Positions 48,175 to 64,000 of a DNA stretch of 64,000 nt are shown in pieces. The position numbers and the translations under genes were made by a program. Within the stretch, counting starts at the first letter, position 1. Every line of letters begins with the position of its first letter. The DNA comes from Lutjanus erythropterus. Lineage: Eukaryota > Chordata > Actinopteri > Lutjaniformes > Lutjanidae. A model generated the notes under the pieces. That model was not told the DNA's origin. It worked only from the letters and a program-made list of their open reading frames with translations, and made no database searches. The DNA lies in assembly GCA_020091685.1 (NCBI GenBank), contig CM034605.1:9045019-9109018 (forward strand), given 5' to 3'.

Positions 48175-48465
48175 TTTAGGCATGCAACTATTATTCAGTA
48201 TTGATAATCTCAACAATTAATCAATTTGTCAGAAAAACAAAAGACACAAAATAATGAATATGGTTCAGTCCCAGGTGATGTCCTCGGATGTTTTGTTTGA
48301 CCAACAATCCAAACGACACAGATATTCACTTTACAGTGATGTATAACGGAGAGAAAAAGTCAGTTCTTTGAGAAGCAGTAAATGGTGAATGTTCTGCTTT
48401 GAAAAAAGAAAGTTGCCTATTTGTTTGTTACTGATCGACTAAATCTTTCAGCTCTATATTTCATA
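48175..48465 (+). repeat. Degraded ATTAATC-type dispersed repeat
   Basis: Left part ATGCAACTATTATTCAGTATTGATAATC, right part ACTGATCGACTAAATCTTTCAGCTC. This is the left/right end pattern of the family seen at 6437 and 20122, with a different, related core. Confidence 0.5.
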
Positions 48466-49535
48466 AAACTATAACTATCAGTTGACTCTAAACACATCCA
48501 CCAGCATTACAATTATGGACATCTCTGCTGAATTTCATGAGTCAAGCACTGTTTTATGTTCTATAAAAAAATAATAAAGAACACAAAAATGGAAAGTCTT
48601 CCCGTCAAGTGTTTTATGTCCACCTCTGATTTCCTTGAAGCCTTATCAAGAAATGTGCAGACAACTTGACGCCCTGCTTGCCAGCAGCTGTCTGTTCACT
48701 CAGCCAGAAATCAAGCTGGTGCTCGCGGACACCAACTGCAGAGCTCCCCAAAGACCAGAGCCACAACTGGCCCGCTGAGCAGGGGATGTGACTCACAGCT
48801 CGTAGGCGCATTTGCAATAAGCTCCAGGAAGTGCACTCATCCAAGCTAATATCTATAAGACCGTGTCATGTGACCGATTTCTATAAAGCAGTGCTGAGGA
48901 CTTCTGCCACCAAGAACAATTACTCACAGTGTACAATACCTGACCCTGAAAGCAGTCATCATCGGTGACGAGCCGCGGCCAACAGAAAGTGATGACTGCA
49001 CCTCAAGGTCATGTCCAGCAGGGATAATTGTAGCCAAATTGTCTGCTGTGCCGCAAAGCCCTGGTTCTGTTCAACCTCTGGCTCTGCTTGTTTTAATAAA
49101 TACATCTGATAGCACATTCTCAAGGTCAGTGCACACGGGCTGGACTGGAGTTTCATTTTTGTTGCCAAGAGAGGACTTTCGTACTTCCAACTCAAAAAGG
49201 TTAAAAAAAAAACAGTGTGCTTCTTTAGTATAGTGAGATAAATGTGTTCATCCAGCGGGGAAGCCGCCTGGGCTTGTGTGTTACCCTGAAAGTGGTCCAG
49301 TCTGAAAGGAACTCATCCCTCAACTGAGTCCTTGAAGTGTGCTGCCATCTGCTGATGCATCTACAACACCGGATAATAGTTGGGTCACCTTTTAGTTCTT
49401 CAGACATCCCGTTTCGATTCCTGTATTATTCAACAAATTCCCCTGTAATTAATCCGAACACACACCGTGACCTTTTTTAATGACAGTTGCACCAAAGAGA
49501 ACACAACATTTTAATTGTATACAAAACTGTTCAAG

Positions 49536-49541
49536 TTTATT
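49536..49541 (-). terminator. siva1: siva1 poly(A) signal (AATAAA)
   Basis: On the minus strand AATAAA lies about 137 bases beyond the stop codon. The 3' UTR would end near 49515. Confidence 0.65.
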
Positions 49542-49677
49542 TCAGTTACTTTGGAAATGCAATACATATATACAAAAAAAACATTTAGATCACATAAAAA
49601 TCACAGGTGTAAAAATCACTCATAGTAATATCTCACAGAGGCAACTACATATGTTCAACAAACTCCAGATCCTTCTT

Positions 49678-52600
49678 TTACGTGGAGCAGCTGCAGCACA
49701 GTACTTCATCATATCGCCCGCTGTAACTGTGGAACAGAGAAAAAAAAGATTAAAGTACAATTATTTGGCCAACACACTGTGAGCGGTTTGGGTTCGGCAT
49801 CATGTTTAAGGTATGGCAAGGAATTTCTGGACACTGAACCACCAACTAAGAATAATGGCTGACCTGCTCTTCCACTTGAGCTACAGTTGCAAAATATTAT
49901 GTGCAAAGTGAGTCAAGGTTTTTATGAACCCAAACATGTTGCACAAATGCAAAACTTGTGTTCAGTGGAATAATAAACATCTGAACCCTTTGGTGAACAC
50001 GGCTGAAAACATATCATCCTCCTAATATTGGATTTTTTTTTTGTTGTTATGAGGTTTCATTATTGTTTTTGACAAGTTCTACTGAGGGTGACTGAACATG
50101 AGCACTTTCACATTGTAAGGTGCTATTCATGGCGTACATCACCACTTATTTGCCCTTAACTTATAGTCTGATGAGTTGTGATTGAGTATTTCTTATCTGC
50201 AGATGTGTATATGGTTGTTTTGGTATATATGTTCACACTTTTGTTCCTTCTACTGTTATGTTTTGTATGTGATCTTTTGAAGTGTCAGAATTAACGTGCC
50301 ATGTGACCTGGAGGGCGACGGTTTCCAGATTGAACGAGCCGTTTCCCTGAAATGGCGTGCAACAGGCTTTGAGGTACGCTTTCTCGTTTGGCAGGTGTGT
50401 CAGAAGTGTTATAAACACAGCCGTATTAAAAAGTCAGTGCAGTGCACTGTGTTTTGGGTACACAGGATGTTCAATGTACCACCATTTCTGCTTAGATAAA
50501 TGTTTTGCTAAATTTTCTTTTCTCATTGTTTAATCAATAAATTAATAAAGAAAAAAATCCATGACTTTTCTATTTTTCTATTCACAGTCAACAGTGCCTC
50601 AGAATTTTTTCTTTGGACTTCCACCAAACAAGACAGTTAGTTTACTTTATTCAAGGCTAAAAATATCCTTAAACTTACATTTAAAACAATAATCCTGCTC
50701 ATCCCCTACTGTATAGAAACCATACTTTAACAGCCACAGTATTTAATGTTTAATAGAAGAAATATACTTGTTTTGGTACAATAGTTAGCAAACATGCAAT
50801 CTGTTAAAGTGTGTAGTTTGCTTCTTCATACTCAAAAGATGAATAAGCAGCTGTTTTTCTCCTTGCTTTGCTTTTTGATGTCTTAACATCCAGCAAATTT
50901 ACTTTGCTCTGTTTGCAACTTCCTGCCACTGCAGCAAAAACTGATTAAAACCCGACAAGGTTCAGGGTTGAGTTGGGGTCATGCTTTTGGCATAAGTTAT
51001 CAAAGAATCTAATTTTCTTAATGAAAATACAATAAATTTACAGGACTTTTTTTTTGCTCCAGTGATGCACACAAGCCTACAGCACTGCAGTTCAGAGTGT
51101 GGTCACAGTACAAGCACAAGAGGAGAGCCTTTCACAGAACAGATGAGAAAAAGGCTGCACCCCACATCTCATGCAAACATGTCTTTAATACCACACCGAG
51201 TGATTTTCCATGTGACACCTAATTAACCTTACCACGCACGGCCTCCGAGTTTAAAGGGATCTAATGATACTTTGAAGCTGGGATGACTAGGAAAAAAACC
51301 CTCCACTGCAGCTGGATTCCAGCTGGGGATGCACCGAGATGCTTTTAAGGCCAATATTTTCCAGCCTGCATTAGCTGATAAGGAGAAGGTATTTTAAGGA
51401 AATAGTTAAACTCTGCAGACATGTCTAGTCATTAAAATAGAAATGATATAGCTATTTTGGCAGCTGTATCAATTTAAAGTGACAAATAAAGCCATTGTCA
51501 CAATAATTTTGAGAAAAAAAAAGGAAAATAATTTTTTACTTACTCTATGATGGTGCAGACAGAGCAGCAGAGGCTGGAGCAACTGGAGCACTGTCGGGTA
51601 CAGGAGGAACAGGCTAGACGGTCGCATTGGGAGCATAGCGTCCTGGAGCCTTGGCTCTTCTGACACACACAGCAACCTGTAGGAGTGACTCCTGCACCTA
51701 TACAAGAGCACACATGCATACAACACACTGGATGAACACTTAGCAAGGCACTTCGGTTCAAAAGCAAATGAACTGGGAATCCAAACCTGTGACAACCCTG
51801 ACATCTGCTGGTGAAAAGCATTAACAGAATTTTGTTTTGGGCTCTGGAGAAAGTGACTTCTTGAAATCTGGCCTGTTCCAGTTTAAAAAGCTCCTCCAAA
51901 CACATTCCAGAAGAGATTTTTCTTTTGTCCAGTTTTGATTTTTTTTAAGTGTGATCCTTGTTACCCAATAACCTCAAATGTCACATGACCAGATATTATT
52001 CAGAATGTATTTGTGCTTGAGTTACCATTAAAAGATAATGTTTTCAAGTCCATTTTAAAAACTGTAATCACATGGCCACACATACATAGATATGGTCTTT
52101 AGAGCAGTCTTTAGTTATTTTTTACAATAGATCCAAATTAAGTTGATTTATTCCAAAATCACAATAACTTTAATATGAAATCCCCTCTACCCACTTGATT
52201 TTTCTATACAGAGAGCTGAAGCTTTATTAGGCTCAGCTGAAATTTGGAAAGTATTATTCTTTACATAAAAAAGGAATGGTGAATTTGGCTCCTCCTCACT
52301 TTCATTTAAATTGCTTTAGGAGATCTTCTCTGGGACAGTACAGACAGGATGAATGATTACAGTGACTAATAACTCTTCCAAAGTACATCTGGGTATGCAA
52401 GAATTGTTCAAAAAAAAAAAAAAATGTGAGTCTGTTTATCATCATTAAATATATCACAAGGACTAGATCAAAGAATTGCAGCAACATAATAAACTGAAGT
52501 TATATGAGTAAAATTATGATTAACCTTGTCCAAGATTTTCCAATATATATTAAAAGTAGGGATGGAAATTGTATGCACTTTTCTTCATACAGTATTGGCA

Positions 52601-55186
52601 GCATTGACAATCAATTATCAATTAATTTAAAAAAAACAAAAAAAAAACAAAAACATTTTGCTTATATTGATCACTACCAAACACAGCAAGTCCAACCTTT
52701 AGTTTCCACTGTTGACTATTTTGAGGTTATAACTTAATGAGAACTACTAATGAGTGTTTAACACATTTAAATCCCACTAAATGGGACAACTACAGCAGCT
52801 GCTGTAGTAAATCTGTACCTGTACTGAGTAGTACTGACAAAGGGCTATGGAGAATTCTCAAAGGAACTGAGGATTTTGCCGTCATGTAACAAGTCTGTGA
52901 ATGTCTGTGGACAAAATGTTCCCCAAATTAAAAAACACCTAAAAGTTGAGCTGGTTTTATTTGGTTGGATATTATTTCTCTGAATAAGTTTGCCATGTTT
53001 TTATTAAGTTTAGCAGTTGTTTTTATGCATTTTATTGCCAGGAAAAACCTCTCCAGTATCGCTGCCAACAGTAATATGATGCCGTTTTTACAGGCAAAGC
53101 ATGTGCCGTTTGTCCACAAAAGATGACCTTTCTGCTGTATTATTCTTTAATTTTATCCTATTATCCTTTTATAAATGCAGGTATGTTGTATGTTATACTA
53201 TGTTGCTGTTTAAACATGTAGATCGAATACTGTTTTTTGGGTCACTTAACTTCTGGTCTTATTATAAAATGAAAACTATTACCAAAAAAAGGTAACAGTC
53301 CAGTGTGATACATCTGTACAAAATTTCTGTTTATATTTTTATGTTTTTTTCCCTCTTAAGTTTAAAAGAAATGCTATTTTTGTTCTGTTTATTTTATTTA
53401 CATAAATTACATTAACTGTACTATCACTGTGCCTATGTGTTGTACAGGGAAAAGACTTTTAAAAAATGCATACATGCTGTACTTAAAAAAGCAACAGATG
53501 ATTTGCCATAATAACAGATGATTTGTTTGTCCACAAGAGATGACCTTTCCTCTCTAATTATCTTGTCATAAATGCAGATGTGGCGTTACCACAAAGCCGA
53601 CTTGCTCTGGGATATTCATTTAGACAGAAGATATCTCAGGGGTCAAGCGTGCACTTTGTGAGGTCTTATTTGGAGAGGAGCAGGTTTAGCCAGTGCTTCC
53701 AGTCCTCTGAAAGATCCAACTCATATCACATGGCTCCCAAGAGCACCCACTTCACTACTCTGCTTTCATCAGCAGATGTCACTGTTCTCACATATTTGGA
53801 CTTTGATTATTCTTTCAGTGTAAATCCCCCTAAGATTTTCTCTTTCGAACTGTGGACCTCGCCCTAATGTGGTTTTGAGGAGTCAGTGTAAGCTCCTGCA
53901 CTGTGATACCTTATGGAGGACAAGTAGATAAACAACAGATGGGTGAATGGTTGGCGAGCTACTGTCTTTGGTTGCTCGTAGAAGACGCCACACACATCTA
54001 TAAAACAACTAGTGTTCTGGTGATCCAAGTTCCTGTGGTTTGACAGAATTAAACTGCTGCGTCTTGCAAAGTTACAGCCATCAGTTAAGGCTCACCTGGG
54101 GCAGCATTTGCTCTGGTTAGTTTCCCATCATGTCCAATCAGCGTCTGTCCTCTCAGTAGTGCTTGGCTGCACCCAGGGGTGTCAGCTTGTCCAGTAGGCT
54201 GCGGGTTGGTGCACCTCTCCTCTCCAGTCCATATTTTGCCCACCACAGCCTTAGCACCATTGAAGAGCAAATTCTTTGTCTTGTCTGAGGAAAAAAAATG
54301 CCCCCTCATTAGTGAAAAATGCATGTGACCAGCTCAGCTGACAGCCCTGTGCTAAACTGGAGGCTGACATTTACGGCACATTAAACTTAATTTGACTGCA
54401 TTGTGGTAGTTTAGAGGTCTGCTGGTAATGTATATTTGAACTGTGCTTCCCAAGTACTGTGCTTCTGTGACAACAATACAATGAATTTTAATTAACTATA
54501 CCAGTACTTTGTATGGACTCAATTTCCAGTACAGTGGAAATTTATACTCTTGTACAAAGGGCCGATGGTGGTCTCTGCACTTTCATCAAGTCGTTTTTTA
54601 TTTTGTGACATGGGGTTTAAATGGGTGTGTTGCTGCTTTGATTAAATGGCAAGGGAATTATTGAATTTTTTGATAATAAATATTTCTTAGTTTGGTCAAA
54701 TTTGACTTGACATAAAGTAAACAAACATTTCCACAACTACAACACGTGTTAAGAGGCTGCTATGCTCAGGTACAGGTGTGATGTGTGTACCTCGAGTTTT
54801 TGGCTTGTCCTTTAGTGAGCCTTGACCACAAAAACACTGTATTAAACCATGAATACCTTCATCGACAGTCGCTTTAACTAATTTACCTTATTTTTTAAAG
54901 ATGCCCGACAAATGAGATCACACATCAGGTGTAAATGACTAGTAATTTTTGGACGAGAGTGCAAAATTAACTTCTTTGTACGCTGTAAATGTGCGCAACG
55001 ATAAAGCTAACGTGTTAGCTAAAACTGCTAAGCAGTGTGACACCCGCCAACATGCAGCTACTTACCGTAGATTTCTTGCCTGTATTTGTTCCCAAACACG
55101 CCATAATTGCTCAGCTCCTGTTGTCCGATATGTATCTTATATTGGGAAGAGAATGTTTCCGTAAAAGGACAAGCTCGTTTCGGCAT
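49678..55186 (-). CDS. siva1: SIVA1 apoptosis-inducing factor, complete, 4 coding exons
   Basis: Coding exons on the minus strand are 55066-55186, 54096-54284, 51544-51697 and 49678-49726. All introns are GT-AG, and the 513 bases give 170 residues (human SIVA1 has 175). The start MPKRACPF matches human MPKRSCPF. TKNLLFNGAKAVV (43-55) matches TKRLLFLGAQA, and RGQTLIGHDGKLTR (85-98) matches RGQMLIGPDGRLIR. The C-terminal half is Cys-rich (C112 to C168, with repeated Cx2C pairs such as C125/C128, C133/C136, C140/C143, C165/C168), the zinc-binding part of the family. SIVA1 is a cytosolic and nuclear adaptor that binds the tail of CD27 and other partners in apoptosis control. The protein ends CCSCST, a little earlier than in human. 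It lies head-to-tail behind adss1. Confidence 0.95.
49727..51543 (-). other. siva1: siva1 intron 3
   Basis: It runs from the donor GTAAGT (51543) to the acceptor TGTTCCACAG (49727). It is AT-rich, and GATGCACCGAGATGC near 51328 may be an end of a degraded small element. Nothing coding inside. Confidence 0.85.
51698..54095 (-). other. siva1: siva1 intron 2
   Basis: It runs from the donor GTGAGC (54095) to the acceptor CTCTTGTATAG (51698). AT-rich. The block TTTGTCCACAAAAGATGACC at about 53108 recurs as TTTGTCCACAAGAGATGACC at about 53526, each followed by TAAATGCAG some 50 bases on, a local duplication. The open frame 53580-53867 has no domain. Confidence 0.85.
54285..55065 (-). other. siva1: siva1 intron 1
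   Basis: It runs from the donor GTAAGT (55065) to the acceptor TTTTTTTCCTCAG (54285). AT-rich, nothing else seen. Confidence 0.85.
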
Positions 55187-55620
55187 ATTGATTGACAAAA
55201 AGTCCTGTCGTGCTCAAACGCACCTCCACACTTGTTTGTTGCGGGAAAAATGCAGGGGAGGCAACAGGGAGCCAATCACACTCGTTCTTTAGTGTCACAT
55301 GAAAGTTTAGAGCCAATCCAACAACTGGTCTGCTGTCACGTGACTTTTGGTTCTCTAATAATCGTGGTTGTGCTTAGAAGGGAACCCCAGAGCCGCGAAA
55401 GCTCTCCCACGAAATGGTAATTTTAACCCAAACCACGATCTTTCCCGATCCCTAACCAAACGGCTATCTGTTCCTAGACCTACCCCGATCTCAACCACAG
55501 CGCTGTCACATTAGAAAACATAATTCGTTTATGTACAGGGTGCACATTGAACGATCGACTCGTACAAATCTCGCGAGGGTTTCGCAAATCAAGGGTTCCC
55601 TTCTAGACACCACCAATAAA
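55187..55620 (-). promoter_or_regulatory. siva1: siva1 upstream region and probable promoter
   Basis: CpG-containing sequence lies between the siva1 start codon and the end of adss1. TCTCGCGAG at 55569-55577 is the palindromic CGCG core-promoter element, and AGCCAATC/AGCCAATCC CCAAT boxes (55271-55278, 55311-55319) are visible. The transcription start is not fixed. Confidence 0.5.
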
Positions 55621-56080
55621 CTTTGTCCCCAGCATACATACATGTTCCACAGCCGTCTTCACTGTGCCACTTTTGTGTGCTGTCGCGAATTTTGTTCTTC
55701 TGAACGTTTGTTTTATAATTTCAGGAACTGCTCTTTTCTCATCTTTAAAATAATGCATACTTTGTGTTCTCTCTGTCATATTGATGAGGACTTTTAAATG
55801 AGTAATGATCAACGCAATCCCAATTCACAAGACCCCAGCAGTGCATTGTTTATAAACTGTATCATCAAACAACATTTACTTTGCAAGACAGTGTAGCTGG
55901 GCTCCTGAAATCAAATCAGATCATTCATCATAAATGATCTACAGGGAACCCACCATAGATTAACCATGGATTGACACTTATCCAATAAATCTAATAACTG
56001 TAATAATAAAAGGACAAGATTAACTGACTGCACCACAACAAATATAGCTAACACTACTCACAGGTTACACAGAGGTTTTG
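55621..56080. other. Short intergenic spacer between adss1 and siva1
   Basis: AT-rich, no exon. The plus frame 55531-55797 has no domain and no splice context. Confidence 0.55.
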
Positions 56081-56086
56081 TTTATT
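56081..56086 (-). terminator. adss1: adss1 poly(A) signal (AATAAA)
   Basis: On the minus strand AATAAA lies about 93 bases beyond the stop codon at 56179, giving a short 3' UTR that ends near 56060. Confidence 0.65.
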
Positions 56087-56178
56087 AGTTAATGGACAAG
56101 ATAATTGTAGGTGATGAAAAGATGCCACATCATGCCACATTGTCTTTGCTTCCATCAAGGGGAGATAAAGGTGTGCCT

Positions 56179-62188
<6,010 letters not shown>

Positions 62189-62400
62189 GATGGCGGTGGC
62201 TTGAGTCTGTCCGTCTCAAGGAGACTAAACTGCCTGCAAGAGTGGCATTGCCATATCTGTAACTTCATAGCCGATGATGTCAGAGCGAGACGCGCAGGAG
62301 TGCGTCGCTGTGCTGCAGGCAACTTGTCTCCAAGACTGTTATAGCAGCCAGAGAGTAAGTCTCTCTTCAACAGACACACGGATGTATGAGGGAACAGTCG
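62189..62400 (-). promoter_or_regulatory. adss1: adss1 5' UTR and probable promoter
   Basis: Upstream of the ATG the minus strand has moderate CpG content. It contains TGACATCA (a CRE/ATF-like site, complement at 62274-62281) and, about 150 bases upstream, TATAAC (62338-62343), which would place a start near 62310 and a leader of about 120 bases. Both sites are read by eye only. Confidence 0.4.
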
Positions 62401-64000
62401 CCCATGAAAAGACTCTTATAACATTTTTTTAATGTAGCTCACATAATAAGGCTTTTCTGTACAATTTACTGGACTATCCTTTGAAGTGAAGTTTATAATT
62501 AGGTTATTAATAGATTGTAAAGACTTTATAAATCATTAATGAGCCGTTACAACACTTATAATAAAAAGGGGCAACAGTGATTTGTTGCTTGCCAAGTAGT
62601 GAGCCCACATTTATCTGGGGGATACCAGGAGCAATTGTAACACACTCAATTCCTCCAATCAGACACAAGCTAGAGTGATGACACTCTGCACATGCGCAGT
62701 AGGCTTCTCTCTCTGCATGTGGAAAAGGAGCAGGATTTTAGAGAGCTGTGTGAATAACAGATTGTTGTATTTTTTCTGGTTCCCTCCACAACAAGCCAAT
62801 GGGATTCTGACATTGGATTCTGCTGCAGAAAATAAGTTCCGCGGCAAACACAACGCCACGACCTCTGAGGTCTATGGACGTATAAGCTTCAAAATCATTA
62901 GTGGCGTATTTACTCACATATTTTATGTCGGAGAACAAAACATGAAACTCTCTTAAGCTCGTGTTAACCACAAACCTTCTTTCAGGCAAATAACAAAACA
63001 TTAAAAAAATATTTAAAAAGACATTCTTGTATGACAGTTACTGTTTGGATAGACAGTATTTTTCTTCTGCTTGCTGAATTTTAGATAAATGTTCATTTAA
63101 AATAACAGCAAATATATCTCTAGGTTACTGGTTAAAAATGAACATGAACAAACTATGCTAATACAGGCATGTCTAGCTAGCATGTGAGATTTTATCATGG
63201 CTGCAACATGGCCTAATGTAAGTACTTTATTGTTCTCAGTATTACCCCCAATCAACTGTAGGTGGGGGTAATACTGTAACACTCTTGACTTTTAAACTCC
63301 CCTACTTTTAAGCCTCATATTTCATTGTTTACTAATCTTACTTTGTCGTCTCCATCAGCAGCATTTATACCCGTCAAGCCTTTCCCTGTGATGGGTTCAA
63401 TACTTTGCAATAAGGCTTCCTTTGCTAATTATAAATGGTAGTAAGTCATTAATAAATTGTGATGCACAGTATAATAAACTTTACAATAACACTCCTTTTT
63501 GACAAATGGTAGTTAACTCATTACTAAGATTAATCAAAAGTAAGCGGTAATGGGAAATAGTGAGCCCACATCGATGTATTAAAACTGTTATAACTTGCTT
63601 ATAATTGTTTAATGATTTATAAAGTGTTTATAACATAACCTAATTATAAACCATTTCTAAATACTTATAAAGGCAGTCTTACTGTAAAGCAGTACAGGCT
63701 TTTGTAATTCAATTTGTGTCTCATTACTGCCATCAGTGTGAACGTAGTGATTAAAAGAAAACAGCTGAACAGTAAATCCACTTTTATTAAAATATATTTA
63801 ACATTAAAAGTTACAATCCATTAAATGCTGTTCTTAGATTTCATATTAGAGATCATCTGGATAATATATAAAGAAATTAAGACAATTTTCAAGCAGTTTT
63901 GTTTTGATGAGTTAAATTAAATATCTTGCACCAAACACTGCGTCTTTCTCTCTTTCTAAAGGTGCTGAACAGTAAATAGAGTATAGCAAAACACATTCAC
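62401..64000. other. Non-coding DNA beyond adss1
   Basis: AT-rich. TTATAA/CTTATAA-rich dispersed-repeat sequence appears at 62455-62600 and 63425-63695; both have TAGTGAGCCCACAT nearby (62597 and 63559), so they look like copies of one family. An NRF1-like CATGCGCAG lies at 62691-62699. No exon is seen. Confidence 0.45.
63783..63788 (-). terminator. Possible poly(A) signal of a further minus-strand gene
   Basis: AATAAA on the minus strand lies in otherwise non-repetitive looking AT-rich sequence that continues to the window edge. In human the gene upstream of ADSS1 on the same strand is INF2, so this could be the 3' end of inf2. No coding sequence is visible to support that. Confidence 0.2.

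Larger units (their letters stand above)
44181..49500. other. Intergenic DNA between zbtb42 and siva1
   Basis: No exon is recognised. It contains a TTAGCTA-rich array (44940-45175), a degraded dispersed repeat (48175-48465), and single-copy looking stretches at 45740-46010, 48600-48850 and 48960-49180. The paired minus frames 45797-46143 are low complexity. Confidence 0.45.

Noticed and set aside
35266-49500. akt1 exons between zbtb42 and siva1, as human order would predict
   Set aside because: No AKT-like peptide or 46-base start exon occurs here, and the real start exon was found at 14179.

Overview
The window is vertebrate nuclear DNA, most likely from a spiny-rayed teleost fish. Four spliced protein genes can be read by eye with GT-AG introns, and the spaces between them hold repeat families common in percomorph genomes: hairpin elements with TAGGGCTGGG-like ends, the AAGTACTCAGA/TACTTTTACTT element, a Tc1-like fossil, long GT/CA runs and degenerate minisatellites. 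I see no prokaryotic, organellar or retroviral gene content, and no tRNA or rRNA gene.

Layout. 1-14178 is a very large akt1 intron with no exon that I can find; the rest of akt1 must lie beyond the left edge. 14179-14364 (minus) is the first coding exon of akt1, which encodes MTNVVIVKEGWLHKRG, the start of the PH domain. A CpG-rich block at about 21.5-22.1 kb carries a good candidate for its untranslated first exon. 22.1-32.2 kb is repeat-rich intergenic DNA, including a roughly 1-kb tandem duplication and a minisatellite. 32.2-35.3 kb (plus) is zbtb42: an untranslated first exon, then one coding exon for a 531-residue BTB/four-zinc-finger repressor. 35.3-49.5 kb is its long 3' flank with nested mobile elements. 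49.5-55.2 kb (minus) is complete siva1 (4 coding exons, 170 aa). 56.1-62.2 kb (minus) is complete adss1 (13 coding exons, 456 aa). 62.4-64.0 kb is non-coding, with a possible poly(A) signal of a further minus-strand gene at 63.78 kb.

The gene set akt1, zbtb42, siva1, adss1 is the neighbourhood of human 14q32.33, where the order is ADSS1, SIVA1, AKT1, ZBTB42. Here akt1 and zbtb42 keep their divergent arrangement, and adss1 and siva1 keep their head-to-tail arrangement. The two blocks are joined differently: zbtb42 now faces siva1, and akt1 is on the far side. The paralogous block (AKT3-ZBTB18-ADSS2) is ruled out by diagnostic residues in zbtb42 and adss1.

The genes do not form a pathway. AKT1 is a growth and survival kinase, ZBTB42 a muscle-enriched repressor, SIVA1 a zinc-binding apoptosis adaptor, and ADSS1 the muscle adenylosuccinate synthetase of the purine nucleotide cycle. 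No previously undescribed system is evident. The points most worth a second look are the block rearrangement, the duplicated minisatellite beside the akt1 promoter, the tandem repeat in an adss1 intron, the perfect palindromes, and the long acidic linker of ZBTB42.
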